A DNA stretch of 64,000 nucleotides, from assembly GCA_000611775.1 (NCBI GenBank), contig KK106981.1:10257183-10321182 (forward strand), given 5' to 3'. The stretch comes from Umbilicaria muhlenbergii. Its lineage: Eukaryota > Ascomycota > Lecanoromycetes > Umbilicariales > Umbilicariaceae. Positions within the stretch are counted from its first letter, which is position 1. Each line of letters opens with the position of its first letter. Made by a program: the position numbers and the translations under genes. Below, in pieces: positions 21,644 through 33,749 of this stretch. The notes below the pieces were generated by a model. It ran no database searches, was not told the origin of the DNA, and was given only the letters and a program-made list of their open reading frames with translations.

Positions 21644-22586
21644 TGTAGAAGCCGAAGCTCAGCTTCCAGTGAGCTCCAGTGTGAGTGCAGAGCAGAAGCG
21701 ACTCGGATGATGCTTTAAGATGGGGACTGGCCTTGGGCGTTATTTTATTAGTCTAGTAGATAGTAGAGGCACGATGCCTCAAAACCTACGTATGAGGGAG
21801 CCTATGTACAATACGAAAGCTGAGAGTAGAACATTTCGTAACCTGTAATGATGTTCGAAGGGGCTCCCAGGCCAGGCAAGCCCGATGATGGCTGCCCTGG
21901 CGGACGATACGTTGGACATGTCTCGCCACATGTCTTACTACTAAGTAGGGTCTTTAGCGGTCAGACAATGCGGTGAGGTGTTCGACTCGATTTTCACCCA
22001 TGCAAACATCTTGACATTCCCCCGGTCTTTCAGCTTCAGACTCGATCAGTTCAACTGAACAGCCCGCATTGTGCCCTCGTTCGCAACAGCTACCACATTG
22101 TTACAGCCCACGTGTGCAAGACAGCGTGTCATGTCAATAGCGATGTGGTGAACCACCAGGTTCACCCCTTCGAGAAAACTATTGGAGATGAACTGCAGAC
22201 TCCTTTGTGAGCGTTGCAGGCTAATTTCTTGCCGTTCTATAATCGGACACAACATCTAGATGTGAGCACAAAGGTAGAACACGTACTTTCCAACTTGCTT
22301 AAAAAGTGGTTTGGCCGTGCAAACAGTTTCGAATGGCCTGATCAGGGAAGGTTGGCGCCGGGAAGCCGACAGCTGCTGTAATCCGCGCTTAAACAGCGGT
22401 CAGGGGGTTCTGAAAGTGGCAAGTTGTATAAGTCTCGACGGACTACGTCTCCCAAAGCGACACGTTCTAGTGGCAAGTTGTAAAGCCCTTTTGGTATACG
22501 ATTACCATCTCTTCTTCATCCAGATGATAACCACCCAACGCGACGTGCTAACTTATGCAGTTAACCTCATATAACAAACCGACCAA
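21644..22586. other. Intergenic, head of the C2/WW gene and tail of trm44
   Basis: No gene, tRNA or clear repeat is seen. Short open frames (22046-22255 minus, 22311-22574 plus) have no domain. Confidence 0.5.
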
Positions 22587-24422
22587 TCAATGTATGCTGC
22601 CCTCCCCGATCTTCAGCCCCTTTGCCCTCTCAAGCCACACCCCCAAGTCCGCTCCCTCCCTCCTTGCAATCTCCTTAACCCGCTCCTGCCTGATCTCCAA
22701 ACTCCCCCCAACGAAACCAGGTTGATGCACCCTGCCCACAAGCCCTACATTCCTCGTACTCGGAATCCTCAGCATCTCCTTCTCGACTTCAAACCCGCAC
22801 TCGCGCATCAGCTGGACCACCCAATCGCACAGACTCGCGTACGCCGACGGCTGTTTCGAGCGTGCTTTCTGGCTCAGCGCCTTTAGGTCGCCTCGCTCCG
22901 GCCCGGTGGGCGTCGGAGGCTCTTCGGAGAATGGAGATGTTACGGGCGAGCTAGCGCTTGCGACAGTAATGGCGACGGACTTGGCTTTGCTGATGTTGGC
23001 AGAAAAGTACGAGGGTGCGGAGGCGTCGGCGGAGTAGCTGTTGAAGGAGCTAGGGGCGCGGAAGCGTGAACCAGAGAGGTTGTGGGAGCAGCAGGGGATG
23101 GCGAGGAATGGCGATTGGGAGAGAGAGGCTAGGAGAGGCGTCCATGGTGTAAGTTCGTCGGCGTGATTGGAGATGATGAAGGTGCCTTGGGAAAAGATGC
23201 CGGTGTGGTGATCGAAGGCTATGGGTGAGGGTGGACGAGAAAGCGAAAAGCTGGCGAGAGTGCGAGAGAGCCTGCTGGGGTTGGTATTGGGGGTATTGGG
23301 TGGGGACTGGAGATCCAGTAAAGGCTGTGGGACAAGTACTAGCTCTTTCAGGTGGTCTTGCACTGTGATGGAGAACGTCGACCATGTCTTGCGGCGGCGA
23401 GCGTCGAAGCCCCAGCCTTTATAACCTTCGCGAAGTAGTACATCAACAAGGACACCATTCCCACAGCCGATGTCGACGAAACCAGGGAACCAGTCTTTGC
23501 CGTCTTCACCCCCCCTTTTCTCTCTGTCTTGTCCGTGGCCCGCACCCTTGTACATATCTTTCCACAGCTCTACCAGGAAAGCAGCGATACCAAGATCCTC
23601 GAAAACGTGCTTACTCGGTTCCGTCTTTTCGACCCAATTATCACATAGCCTCTTCGCATGTTTTCGCTTTAGCTCTGTATACGTGTTCTGCACCCTCTGC
23701 TGCGATATTATCTGGTCGTGGTGGACCCGCTTCGTATAGCCTGCTAGGGCGCCTTGGCCATGTTTGTAGAGTATCGAAAGCAGGTGGTGTGCTGTGCGAA
23801 GCAGGCGGGCGGATAGAGGGACAGTCTGGGAGGGAAAGAGACGGTAGTGAAGGGATATTATGGCGGTAGCCTTTTGCAGGGGCGAAGATGCAGAGGAAGT
23901 GTCGGTGTCTGGAGGCCGCCATGAGTAGAGATAGGCGACAGACTGGACGGCAGGATGATACCATGGCAGTTCGTCAAGCTGGTCCGCGTGGGGTACGTAG
24001 ACGACCAGTCTCTGATCCAGGTGTCGAGTACTGGTAGAATGGAAGATGTAGCATGTCTGCGCAATTGGTTTGTCTAACTGAGGATTTCGTGGGATCATGA
24101 GACGGACGATGGTCCTTGCCACCTGATAGCCAGCAGGGGCTTCGACCTGATCGCTATACCGCCGAAGCAAAGCGTCTGTCTCCGCCTTTGTGACTTGAAC
24201 GTTGGTGAGCTCGCCATTGTGGCTGTCGAAAAGAATGTCTGCGCGAAACAAGTGATTCGAGTTGATGTTTGGGTTTCGGATGAGATTGAGAGAGACGTGT
24301 TCAAATATGTCAGGAGAGAAGTCGCAGGAGTGTTCTAAGATGGGCAGCCAGCTGTCGTCGGGCAATGGATAGATTGGCGACTTGCCCAGCCCGGTGAGGT
24401 CCTCGGGGTGGAATGGGGCCAT
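22587..24422 (-). CDS. trm44: tRNA(Ser) Um44 2'-O-methyltransferase, Trm44
   Basis: This is a SAM-dependent enzyme that methylates the ribose of U44 in tRNA-Ser in the cytoplasm. It is a single exon of 611 aa, near the family length. The SAM-binding motif I is at about residues 315-325 (GFVDIGCGNGVLVDVLL), followed by the Trm44 hallmark EGYKGWGFDARRRKTW. Upstream, FEDLGIAAFLVELW and the YTELKRKHA helix are typical of the family, and the C-terminus (PSAYASLCDWVVQLM, GFVGGSLEIRQERVKEIARREG) matches its conserved tail. The start MAPFHPEDL is the first Met, and the short ORF upstream is not continuous with it. The last third of the coding strand is strongly G-rich. No introns are needed. Confidence 0.93.
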   Translation of the reverse strand: MAPFHPEDLTGLGKSPIYPLPDDSWLPILEHSCDFSPDIFEHVSLNLIRNPNINSNHLFRADILFDSHNGELTNVQVTKAETDALLRRYSDQVEAPAGYQVARTIVRLMIPRNPQLDKPIAQTCYIFHSTSTRHLDQRLVVYVPHADQLDELPWYHPAVQSVAYLYSWRPPDTDTSSASSPLQKATAIISLHYRLFPSQTVPLSARLLRTAHHLLSILYKHGQGALAGYTKRVHHDQIISQQRVQNTYTELKRKHAKRLCDNWVEKTEPSKHVFEDLGIAAFLVELWKDMYKGAGHGQDREKRGGEDGKDWFPGFVDIGCGNGVLVDVLLREGYKGWGFDARRRKTWSTFSITVQDHLKELVLVPQPLLDLQSPPNTPNTNPSRLSRTLASFSLSRPPSPIAFDHHTGIFSQGTFIISNHADELTPWTPLLASLSQSPFLAIPCCSHNLSGSRFRAPSSFNSYSADASAPSYFSANISKAKSVAITVASASSPVTSPFSEEPPTPTGPERGDLKALSQKARSKQPSAYASLCDWVVQLMRECGFEVEKEMLRIPSTRNVGLVGRVHQPGFVGGSLEIRQERVKEIARREGADLGVWLERAKGLKIGEGSIH

Positions 24423-24891
24423 CGTCGAATAGAGTGCGAGTGTGGGCCATAACGATCTGAGATCGGCCAGGGGTGACTGCCATACATAGCGCTAAACCCT
24501 AAGCTCGTGGCGAGGCAGCGAGGGTCCGGGCGATTTGCGTTCGCATCCATTGCCACGCTTGATATCCTTGGGCTGCCACGCCTCGTTCGTCGCACCGGGA
24601 GTGATACACTTGAAAACAACAAGTGGATGAACAGGGACCATTTCGAAGAATCAAGTATATTAGATGACGTTGGATTCTACAATTCGCACCACTAGCATTT
24701 CTGCATGTCACTTTGCGGCGTCCAAGCCAAGAGATCCTACTCACGGACTGCCTGTTATTCGGGCCCACATCTGTATGATTATTGCTGCGGCTTGTGCGAC
24801 GCTATGCACAGTACTGCGCTTTTCAACGTGAAGCCGGGTCTATCGTGCTGCTGGGGAAAACTACCGCCAACCTCCTTATGTGCAGCGATGC
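24423..24891. other. Intergenic, trm44 upstream region
   Basis: This holds the promoter region of trm44 and the 3' flank of the lactonase pseudogene. I see no gene or motif. Confidence 0.5.
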
Positions 24892-25740
24892 CTACCCACG
24901 ACTGTTACATCCCATCCAGCAACTACAACACAACCTACTCAAGATACCCCGGACTCTCAACAAAAGCCTCAAAAACTTCACATCATGCCCAAAACAAACC
25001 CTCGCCCCCCTTCTCTTAACCAGATCCATAACAAACTGCCCACTCCTCTGCCAAGCACTAAAATCCTTCATCAGAGCCGTCTGCGGCCTCCCATCATGAT
25101 AATTCTCCTTGACATGGAAAAATCCGACGTGAAAATCACCGTCCCCTCCTTCTCCAACCCCAACTCAATAGTCATCAACCCCACCGTATGTCCTTCACAC
25201 TTGTGCAGCGTGATGCCCGCCCAGATATCGAAGCTGCGTTCGCTGAACGTCTCCCACTTCAACTTGCTGACGTACAGGTAGTCGGACAGGTAGAGACCGG
25301 TATCAATGCGGGTAGGGGCCGCCCAGAAGGCGTTTTTCAGCTCGTCTCGTGCACCCAGATGTCGACGTCGGAGCCGAAGGAAATGTTTGAGCCCCCCGGC
25401 ATGATCGAGGTGCAAGTGACTGACCACGACGGCTTTGATGTCTTTGATGTCGTTGTCCGTGGCTTTTATAGCCGCAGGAAGGGAGTTCATCTCTTTATCC
25501 CATCTGCGCGGCGTGCATTCGAGCGATTGCGCGCCCCAAGACGTAATCACATCTCCGAAGAGCCCGTATCGTAAGGAAGCAGTCCTTCTGTTGGACGGTA
25601 GATCAAGACCGCGATCATGGGACAGTCGCGGCGGTCGTGGGGTTGCGGCAGGAGGTGCATGGGGAAATATTGGCGCCAGTGATCATTTTCCCCGCGTCTG
25701 TGTCAAGGTGTCCGAGATCTTGGAGCTGGGAAAGTGAGCA
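24892..25740 (-). pseudogene. Metallo-beta-lactamase-fold lactonase (AHL-lactonase-like), decayed
   Basis: The minus strand carries a metallo-hydrolase with the zinc motif VVVSHLHLDHAGGLKHF (about 25430), preceded by segments such as MIAVLIYRPTEGLL and DTGSSE, and followed by WAGITLHKCEGHTVGLMT and TVIFTSDF. These are the landmarks of the fungal/bacterial N-acyl-homoserine-lactonase-like branch of the superfamily. The coding signal hops between frames at about four places: near 25560, a compensating pair near 25320-25370, and near 25115. The longest open stretch is therefore only 159 codons. Introns do not explain these jumps, since no GT..AG pair fits. It is most likely a host pseudogene, but clustered indel errors in the assembly would look the same. 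The N-terminal start is not defined. Confidence 0.65.
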
Positions 25741-26221
25741 AGAACGATCTGGGGAAGGAGCAATGCGACGTGGCGTCCGCAGGCATCAACAGAATTACCC
25801 AAACTTTCACCCCCGGGGGCATTGCCGTGGGTACAGAAGGCGTGGACGCGTCGACAAATGAGCGATGCATTTGATCCTGCTTCTGCTCCTGCAGCTTGCT
25901 TAGAGAGGAAGAGTAGAGGCAAGGTCTGCGACCGTTGTGGCATGTAGAACTTATCCCCCCGACCATTCGATAAACCAAGCGCGAACCGTGGCATCCATCT
26001 ACCTCACAACTAGCGGCGTCTAACAGAGTATCCGCTCTGCGAGCTTCCCATCTAGCACCCGTCCACGCCGCCCCGACCACAAACCCAATTGACAAGCCTA
26101 AAGCCTCGATCCCGACCATTTACGACCTCTCCTCACCTCCACCGTCTCCAAGCCAATCAACCGATCCACAACGCCCTCTCCTTCTCCCTCATCCCGCTCC
26201 GTCCACTCCCCCCAACCCGCA
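25741..26221. other. Intergenic, GNA1 promoter
   Basis: The last 130 bases before the GNA1 start are strongly C/T-rich, a common fungal promoter and leader feature. No other gene is supported. Confidence 0.5.
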
Positions 26222-27007
26222 ATGTGGGCCCCACCCAAACCCCCCGCCCCCACTCCCCTCTGGTCCCCCCCCTCCGCCACCTCCCCCCTCTTCGACCAAA
26301 ACCTCATCTCCCCCGCCGTCGCGTCCGCCCTCCCCTCCTCCTACACCATCCGCCCGCTGCAGCGGTCCGACTACCACGCGGGCTTCCTGGACGTGCTGCG
26401 CGTGCTGACGACCGTGGGGGATATATCCGAGAAGGCGTGGAATGAGCGGTACGATTGGATGAGCGGGAGGGGGGACGAGTATTTCTTGCTGTGTATTTGT
26501 GATGGGGAGGGGATGGTGGTGGGGACGGGGGCGCTGGTTGTGGAGAGGAAGTTGTGAGTTTGATGTGCTTTTCTTGAGGTACGATTGAGGTGAAGTCTTC
26601 ACTGACAATACGCCGTTTACAGCATCCACAACCTCGGTCTCGTCGGCCACATCGAAGACATCGCCGTTCTCAAAAATCAACAGGGCAAGAAGCTAGGCTT
26701 ACGGATAATTCAAGCTCTCGACTACGTGGCTGAGAAGATCGGATGCTACAAGGTCCAACCCCCTCTGCTTCTCTTCCCTACTCCTCTCTTCTTCCCTACT
26801 CCTTTCTTTTGTCCTCTCCTATCCTCCCCTCCCCTTCTCCTCCCTCTTCCCCGATTGCCCAAACCCACCGCTAACGACCCACCCCTTCCCCAACAGACCA
26901 TCCTCGACTGCTCCGAAACCAACGAAGGCTTCTACGTCAAATGCGGCTACAAGCGCGCCGGCCTAGAAATGGCACACTACTACGAGTCGTCGTCCAAGAG
27001 CACGTAG
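26222..27007 (+). CDS. gna1: Glucosamine 6-phosphate N-acetyltransferase, GNA1 (GNAT family)
   Basis: This enzyme acetylates glucosamine-6-P with acetyl-CoA on the route to UDP-GlcNAc, chitin and N-glycans in the cytosol. Exons are 26222-26553, 26623-26752 and 26897-27007 (573 nt, 190 aa), in phase. GNA1 signatures are YTIRPLQRSDYHAGFLDVL, the GHIEDIAVLKNQQGKKLGLR acetyl-CoA loop and the C-terminal DCSETNEGFYVKCGY. Length and motif order are those of eukaryotic GNA1. The 144-nt second intron is almost pure C/T. The N-terminal 35 residues are Pro-rich and likely flexible. The coding strand shifts from C-rich at the start to G-rich near the end of exon 1. The start ATG is the first in frame after the C/T-rich leader. 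Confidence 0.93.
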
Positions 27008-27760
27008 ACGGCCCATGTCTCTCCGATGCCTATCTTGCGCGAGCCGAAAGAAAGGTGGGCGGCTGTTGCTTGCGTGGGTTGTGGGGCTGATGGTTGCTTT
27101 GTGTTGGTGGGGATGATAGATGAGCGGGCGGAATGAAAATTGCTGCGGGATAGCTACGTGGCATGGATGAGGTGCTATGTGCTATCTTCCTTGGCTTGAG
27201 ATGTTGCTTTCCGATAGGCAGCTGATGGCGGTGGTATGCCTTTGCTGGAGGCAATGTCCGCCCAATCTGCGGATTAGACGTCATGTGCCCTGTGCTACTT
27301 GCTCTCGACATCCAAGTCGTCATTGGATAGAGAATAGACTACATGCACCTTACCAGTCTTCTTGAGTCCCGTGTGATCCACTAGCAACATCAAATAGTGA
27401 TTGTATCTAGGGTTGCATAGCTACCGAAGCGTGAGAGTGATCTCGCAGCGATGTAGAGAGGGACATGTCTAGCGTATAGTACGCACGGTGTGACGAAAGC
27501 AAAAAACGCTCGATGTGGGGGAATCCAACGCCATGCTTTGCCAGGACCAAACAGCGAGATACCTATGCTGACTTTTTGTTCGTTTGGTCTTACAAATCTC
27601 TCGACCCGCGCCCGTCCTGTATGCCGACAGCACGCCAAGAGAGACATAACATATATGCAGAGAAGAGAAACTCATGAGATGCCGAAGTCCGTTAAAAGAG
27701 TGGATGCGCATGTTGAATGGAGGGTCGATGGGGGGTCATGTGACCGGCTCAAAAAGTCGT
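27008..27760. other. Intergenic between convergent GNA1 and RGS genes
   Basis: Converging 3' flanks. Only short open frames without domains are seen (for example 27390-27647 minus and 27490-27816 plus). Confidence 0.5.
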
Positions 27761-29423
27761 TTAGTAGAAGTTTCCCTTCGGAAGCGCGCAGAAGATTCCC
27801 ACGGAGATGGCGGTGAGAATGAAGGAACCGGCGATTGATTGAAGGAAAATGGTATCTTGGATTTGGCGTAGGGCTGGCTCCTGAATCCACACTTCGCGGT
27901 CGAAAATCTTGCGGATGATGTTGCGCTTCTCGTACTTGACGATCCATGGTTCGTCTTCGTAGCTGTTATTACTACCGATGCTGTCGAAAGAGTCCTTCTT
28001 CATCTCGTAGATGGAAGAATTGTCGTCGTCCTCAGCAAAGAGTTCCCATGGTCGAAGGTGGCGATGGTGCATACCATGTAGAACCTATGATGTGACTTTA
28101 GTTGTTGCAGGGATAAGGTCGCATCGGATTACACTTACGACACACATGCCCTTCCAAGCAGCAATCAATGTGGATATGCCAATGAGGAAACCAATGGCAG
28201 ATATGACCCTCCAGCCGCGACCGGCACTGCTCAAAGTGATCAAGATTGCAGTGATGAGACCGCCAAGGATACCCGCAATGCCCAGCCCGCGAGCGAAAAC
28301 GACACGAGGTCGGTTACCATTGCAAATAGTCCAGCGAATGAAGTTAGGGTGGGCTTGATGCCGGAGTGACCATTCTACCGTGTGCACAACTTGACGAAAT
28401 GCAGATGGGTGAGTGGTATTGGCAAGTGCATGAAGTAGACCAGAGCGTTCTTTCGAGGAGAGATTGAGCTGGCGGGGAGCACCATCTGCGACGTAGGCTG
28501 CAATGATACGAGAAATCTCCTCACGGAACGGCTGAATGGTAACTGTCCATCCTGGTTAGTAAACATCTTTCAAGGGAGATAGAGCTGCTCACATGGTTGC
28601 CATTTGACATCAGCTCCTTCGAATGCACTAGCAGTCGTGTTCATGAAAGATTTCTTCGAGCTCTTCAAGGTAGACCCGTCATCGCTCCATCCGTACTCTG
28701 ACTGTGGCCTAGCAGAATCGTCTTTTCCAGTCTCCCCAAGGGGGGTTCTAGGAGGAGTATTGAACGGGTTGCCACCGAACTCGTTGACCGTAACCTTGGG
28801 AGGCGCAAAGTCGGTACCTTTGAACACCGCTGCAGTCTCAGGGCTGATGTTCTTCTTGACCATTATCTGGGGCTCCGCTTCTGCTTGTTCGGCTGTCCAT
28901 TCTGGAGCCAGAGTACGCTGGCCTTGGGGCAACTCGGAAAAGCGCTTGGAGTAATCACGGAACCAGAGGAAGAATTGAAGATTCTCAGCCGCATGCTCGA
29001 TGTAGATAAGGTAGTTCATGAAATCGCGAGTCGTGCATGGCTAAGTTGTGTCAGCTTATGCTGGAGGTCCAAGAGGCTGAAGAGCTAATTTGTTGGATAT
29101 AACAGGGTAAACAAAGGACAAATGCTAATAGGACGTTTGGGCAAGATAGATCTGCGCGACAAAGACACATGCTGAAGGCCCTGACGCAAGACGACATGCT
29201 CCTCCGGATTGGAGAATTGGCAAGAGCGGCGAGAAGAGCCTACCGGACAAGTTCCACCAGAGATGATGCGGTCGAAAGAAAGAGCATCTGGGATACCGAA
29301 GGCGCAATATGTGCTCCCCGAACTGACCGACTCGTTCAGCGATTTGGGCTTCAGGTCGCCGTTCACTGAACTGCGTGCCGAGGAGACATAGGCCGGACGG
29401 CGGTAGGTCAACGAATAGACCAT
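27761..29423 (-). CDS. RGS-domain membrane protein, Rax1-like
   Basis: This is a regulator of G-protein signalling fused to a membrane anchor. Rax1 proteins affect polarity, growth and stress responses in yeasts and moulds. Exons are 29423-29244, 29040-28593, 28542-28139 and 28084-27761 (1356 nt, 451 aa), all in phase. The RGS region begins with SFDRIISGGTCPPCTTRDF and MNYLIYIEHAAENLQFFLWF (about residues 48-90). It resumes after a Pro/Ser-rich insert at FREEISRIIAAYVADGAP. Three hydrophobic segments follow: GIAGILGGLITAILITL, ISAIGFLIGISTLIAAW and SIAGSFILTAISVGIFCAL. The RGS plus three-TM layout is that of Rax1. The leader upstream of the ATG is C/T-rich on the coding strand (29505-29560). 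The ORF is intact. Confidence 0.88.
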
Positions 29424-32400
29424 GTTGATAGTTCAGATGCAGATGTCCGCGTGTTTCTGTGACAAAGGAGACGGTACAAAGATTGGAGGGAAGCTTAGGT
29501 AGGGTGGCAGTGATATAGAGAGCAGAGGTAGAGATAGAGATAGAAGTGGAGAGGTCAGAATGACAAAGTAAGATGGACGGGTAACTTCCGACCTCGTCAC
29601 GGAAGCGAGGACCGAAGTTCGGGCGATAGGGCAAGCTGCACTGCAGGTTTGTCACAACGTCTTTCTATACCTCGACAAGCACGCGGACCGAATTCTTTTG
29701 GAATCGTAGCATAATGACTGGACGAACCTTCGCTTGAGATAGTCGAGTTCCGGTCTTAGCGGTCTCGTCTTTGTCTCCACAGCGGCTTGTGGTAAAGTTC
29801 GCCATGGGCCTGATGGGCCTTTGGGGGGGGGGAAGGCGTTATCTGGTAGCGCAGTGCACGGAGGGGGGAGTCGGAGTATCCAGGTACAAGCGTGAACAAT
29901 GAGGCGCATCAACTTACATGGACATGGGTTTAGACTTGACAGAGTTATTAGGTTGTTCGAAGACATAGTTCCGTCCGTGGTATCAAGACCATCGGCGTGT
30001 AGTGAGCATGGAAGGAGCGTGGAGGCTTGCCCGGGTGGGTTGACGTCTATGGCAATCGGCAATCAAGAGGGCACATTTCCAAGAATACGAAGCAGCCTTC
30101 AGCCGTCGGTTTCGTGAATTCATGCCATCTCAGCCATGCCAGCCGTGATGGCCCCCTGAAGCTTCTCACCCCATACCCTTCCCGACGCGACAGAAGATCT
30201 CCGACTTCGTCATAAGTTGCATATGCTTTTCGAATCTTGGAGAGATCTTTCGATCGAGCTCGAAGCTAGGCAGTAGGCAGCTCTCCCCACCCAAACCTTG
30301 CAAAAACAGAAACGACGGACCCGCCAGCCACGGGATGCCGGATGCATCCATGAGATCGTCAGAAAGAGCGATTAAAGTCCATAGGGTCTTTTGCTAATCA
30401 CAATGCGGTGCTGGGTCCTTGGCGTTCTGGTGTGCCGGGTCGATTTAGCGGTGGCGTTCAAGCTTTGGCGGAAGATGAGGTATGATTTGGTTGATTTGAG
30501 TTGTCGTCTTCGGATATGTTCGAGGTTAGCAGGAACATGTCCCACACCACTCTCACGCCAGTCTCACGCCTGGATCACGCCAGTACCACCCCAGCACGGA
30601 ATCGAGTCTAGCAAACAGGAGCCACGCTCTTCGGCTCTCTGATGTCGGCCAATCTGGACGAAGAGCCTTGTCAACTGTCGAAGCCCATCATGCAGCTGAT
30701 TCTTTTGTGGTTACAGGTAGGTTTGCCAGCTTAGCGTGGAACTCACACCTGCTCCGTGTCCTTAAGCTCCATCCCATAGTTAAATGATTCTCTAAGAAAA
30801 TCATACTAGTACGGGTAGAGTATCATTTCCAGGAGACTATGACAATTCTACGCGGACGTCACGTCCACTCCATCAGTGATTCCACAGAAGTAGGGCGACA
30901 AGGCTGGAGGAGACAGCGTAAAAGATCCTCATCGACGAGCGAGGTCGTTGTTTACTTTCATGATACATCATAGGCTTACTTTGCCTTACGGTCGCACCGC
31001 AGCAGACTGCTTTTGCTGGAACAACCCGAACATGATTTCCTTCCGTCTCGTACCTTGCAATTCTCCGAGCGGTGCGAGAAGGGGCGGCCCAGCCATGTGA
31101 ATTAATCACTGTCAACTTTACTGACCAGTGACTACGATGACCACGAGTCGACGATTTGCACTTTCCATTCCAATCAGACAGGGATACCGACCCGAAGACT
31201 GCCATCTACCGATCGCTCCTAGGTCCTTGGAACAACCCACACACTTCTTGAACCCACGCCACATTGACTACCAGAGCTGGGCCCGTCCCTGCCGTCTGAT
31301 AGAAGGTCTAGCTTTCTGCGGCCTGCCTCCCCTGCACACCACCTGTCCCCTATCTGCTGTTCGTTCGTCATAGAATCATCGCCAGTTTGCCATGTGGTAG
31401 AATACTAGGATCTGGGATCTTCGTCCAGCACTAGAGTCCCGCTAGGTCCACGTACCTGAACTTTGCCTACAAATATTGCTATCATATTATTGTTATTCCA
31501 CTCGTTCCGAAGCAAATATCATAATCGGGGCCTATCACAGCTTGAGGTCTGGGGAGACAAGAGCACGTACCTATTGGGAAACTCGGTCCACATCTTGGCC
31601 TTCTGAGGCTTTCGGCTTGTCCTGTACACGCAACGGGATCCAATACCCCCAACCTCCAACGGAATCACAGACGCTTACAGCCCGAACAGGCGCAGCAATC
31701 ACGAACTCGGACGAGTCTCGAAAGGGTCTGAGATATTAATGGTTTGGCAGATCCTGTCGCCGTATGATGCAAGCAGCCGCGATTGTAACCATGGAACGTG
31801 GGGATTTGCGCCGGTCGTACTGCAGGTCGTGCAGCAAAATGCACTGGGATTGCACCGCTCCCCTCGGCCCGGCTGCCGTGTTTGCATTTGTTTGCTAGGT
31901 AGTCGATCCGAAACCATTGTGTCTTTGCATGTTTGCACTCCCTCCTGCGTGCTGTTTGTCCATGATGAATATCACGTAAACCATGCGATTTCTATTTCAG
32001 CATGAGACGCACTATCGGAGTAGTATGTCGTACTTGAAAGATTACCCAGCGGAGCCTCATCTGGGGCTCGGACCGTCTGCTCAAAAACTGGAGACGCTTT
32101 GAAGGTATTTGTCGAAACAAAGATCTGGCTTTTCCCCTAACGTCATGGTGTCAGATCTTGCCAGACCGACTCGGGATAGTCCGACATGGAAATCTCAAAT
32201 ATTCGAATTTCAGTTTCAGTTTCAACATGGGACCGTTGTTTGTCTACATCACTACGAGCTATCGGCTTTGTTTATCCTCCCGCTGCCTCCCTGTCAAACT
32301 CCCTTCCCTCCGCAGTCCCACGAACATGGAACCTAAAACATCTGCCGGGCTTGGGTCTGATCCTCATCTATCTCGGCTCATCCTTAAATGTCATCTTCCT

Positions 32401-33749
32401 ATGAGGTAGCTGCATTTTCTCAACCGTCCAGCCAAGGTACCTTATCTTTCCGAGACCTCCACAGTCCGAGTCTCTTTGTTCCCACTCCTTCATAGTGCCG
32501 AGAACTTCCTCCCATCAAACCGTTGCCCGCACAGGTCCGAGCCTCACATTAGGTAGATGGAAGGTGGCCATGCGGCACAGACCTATGCCCACTCGTAGCG
32601 GTGGAGGTAAGCATTCCTGAAGACAAGGGAAGTGGAGTATTACGGCATCGGGTTGCTTAAGCTTAGAGGTAGGCCTACTTGATCGACATTGAGGACGCGG
32701 CCTCGATACGCATAAGTTCGACTCCACATGAGCGGCGTTTGAGGTAGTTGTACGTAGTAGTTGTAAAGGTTGTGCTCTGACAGCCATGGGATAAGGTTCT
32801 CACTGTCGATACATACGTTGTAAGGGACCTAGAGTCTAACGGACCGTTCTTTGAACCCTAACGGTTTCTACCTTAAGACGAGACAGAAAAAGAGCCATGA
32901 GAGGTGGACGTATCAGGATTTAATACAAGCTCAGGGCTACAAGACCCTCAGGACCGACAAGTCTCCGATTCAGCCCCGTAGATCTATCGCGCCGATATAC
33001 ACTCTCCATGTCTCATCCTCAATACGTCGCCCTCGAACAGCAAACCAAAGGTACATCCAAATACAGCACCAGAGCAATCCACCTACCCAGGATGCAGTAG
33101 CCCGGCCGCCCACCGCATAGACCAAGGCTCTGCCTCATCCAAAGACACTTTTGGCTGTCCTCAAGGTGGTCCTAACCAGCAGACCCTCCTAAAAATGTTG
33201 ACATGTCTCATGTGGCAGCATACCGATTGCCCAGCTTTTCAGCAAGAGTGAGGTAGTTCTACCAATGACTCAGCCCTCGGTATTTTCGCGGCTCTTGCAC
33301 TGCATACATGCAGGAAGTCCCGAAATGACATTTCATTCGTACTCAGTGTGTCCACAGCTTCTTTCCACCCCTTCCGCCCTTCGGATTCGGCAATTTGATG
33401 CTCGAACATGGTTGAGTCAAGTTGGAAGTAGCAGACCTACCTGAGCATGACCTAAGTTGTGGGAGAACACAAAGACTAGAGAATGGTGAACTGGTAAAGC
33501 AACAGATAGTGCCTTAAATATGGACTGAGATAGGTGAGTGGCGGACGGACCCCATCGCATTGCACTGCACGAGAGGCAACCAAGCAGTGACCGGCGTGAT
33601 CGGGAGAGACGAATGACATTCCGCAAGCTAGAGTTTCCCTGAACAACATGCCAGTCCACCATCAAGCGCTCATCATGCCAACGATGATCTGCACCCCGAA
33701 GCATGCCCAGTCAAATTATGGCCCCGATCCCAAGCATTGCATCCTCCCC
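29424..33749. other. 4.3-kb gene-poor stretch
   Basis: No coding signal convinces me on either strand. Open frames are all under 180 codons and domain-free. Minor items are a purine-rich tract (29505-29560) in the RGS leader, a G-run near 29823-29832, and an imperfect CTCACGCCA repeat near 30549-30590. It may hold long promoters, non-coding RNAs or relics too diverged for me to name. Confidence 0.4.

Noticed and set aside
29652-30062. 136-codon minus-strand open frame
   Set aside because: No domain, Pro/Leu/Arg-rich, crosses a long homopolymer, and has no splice partner.
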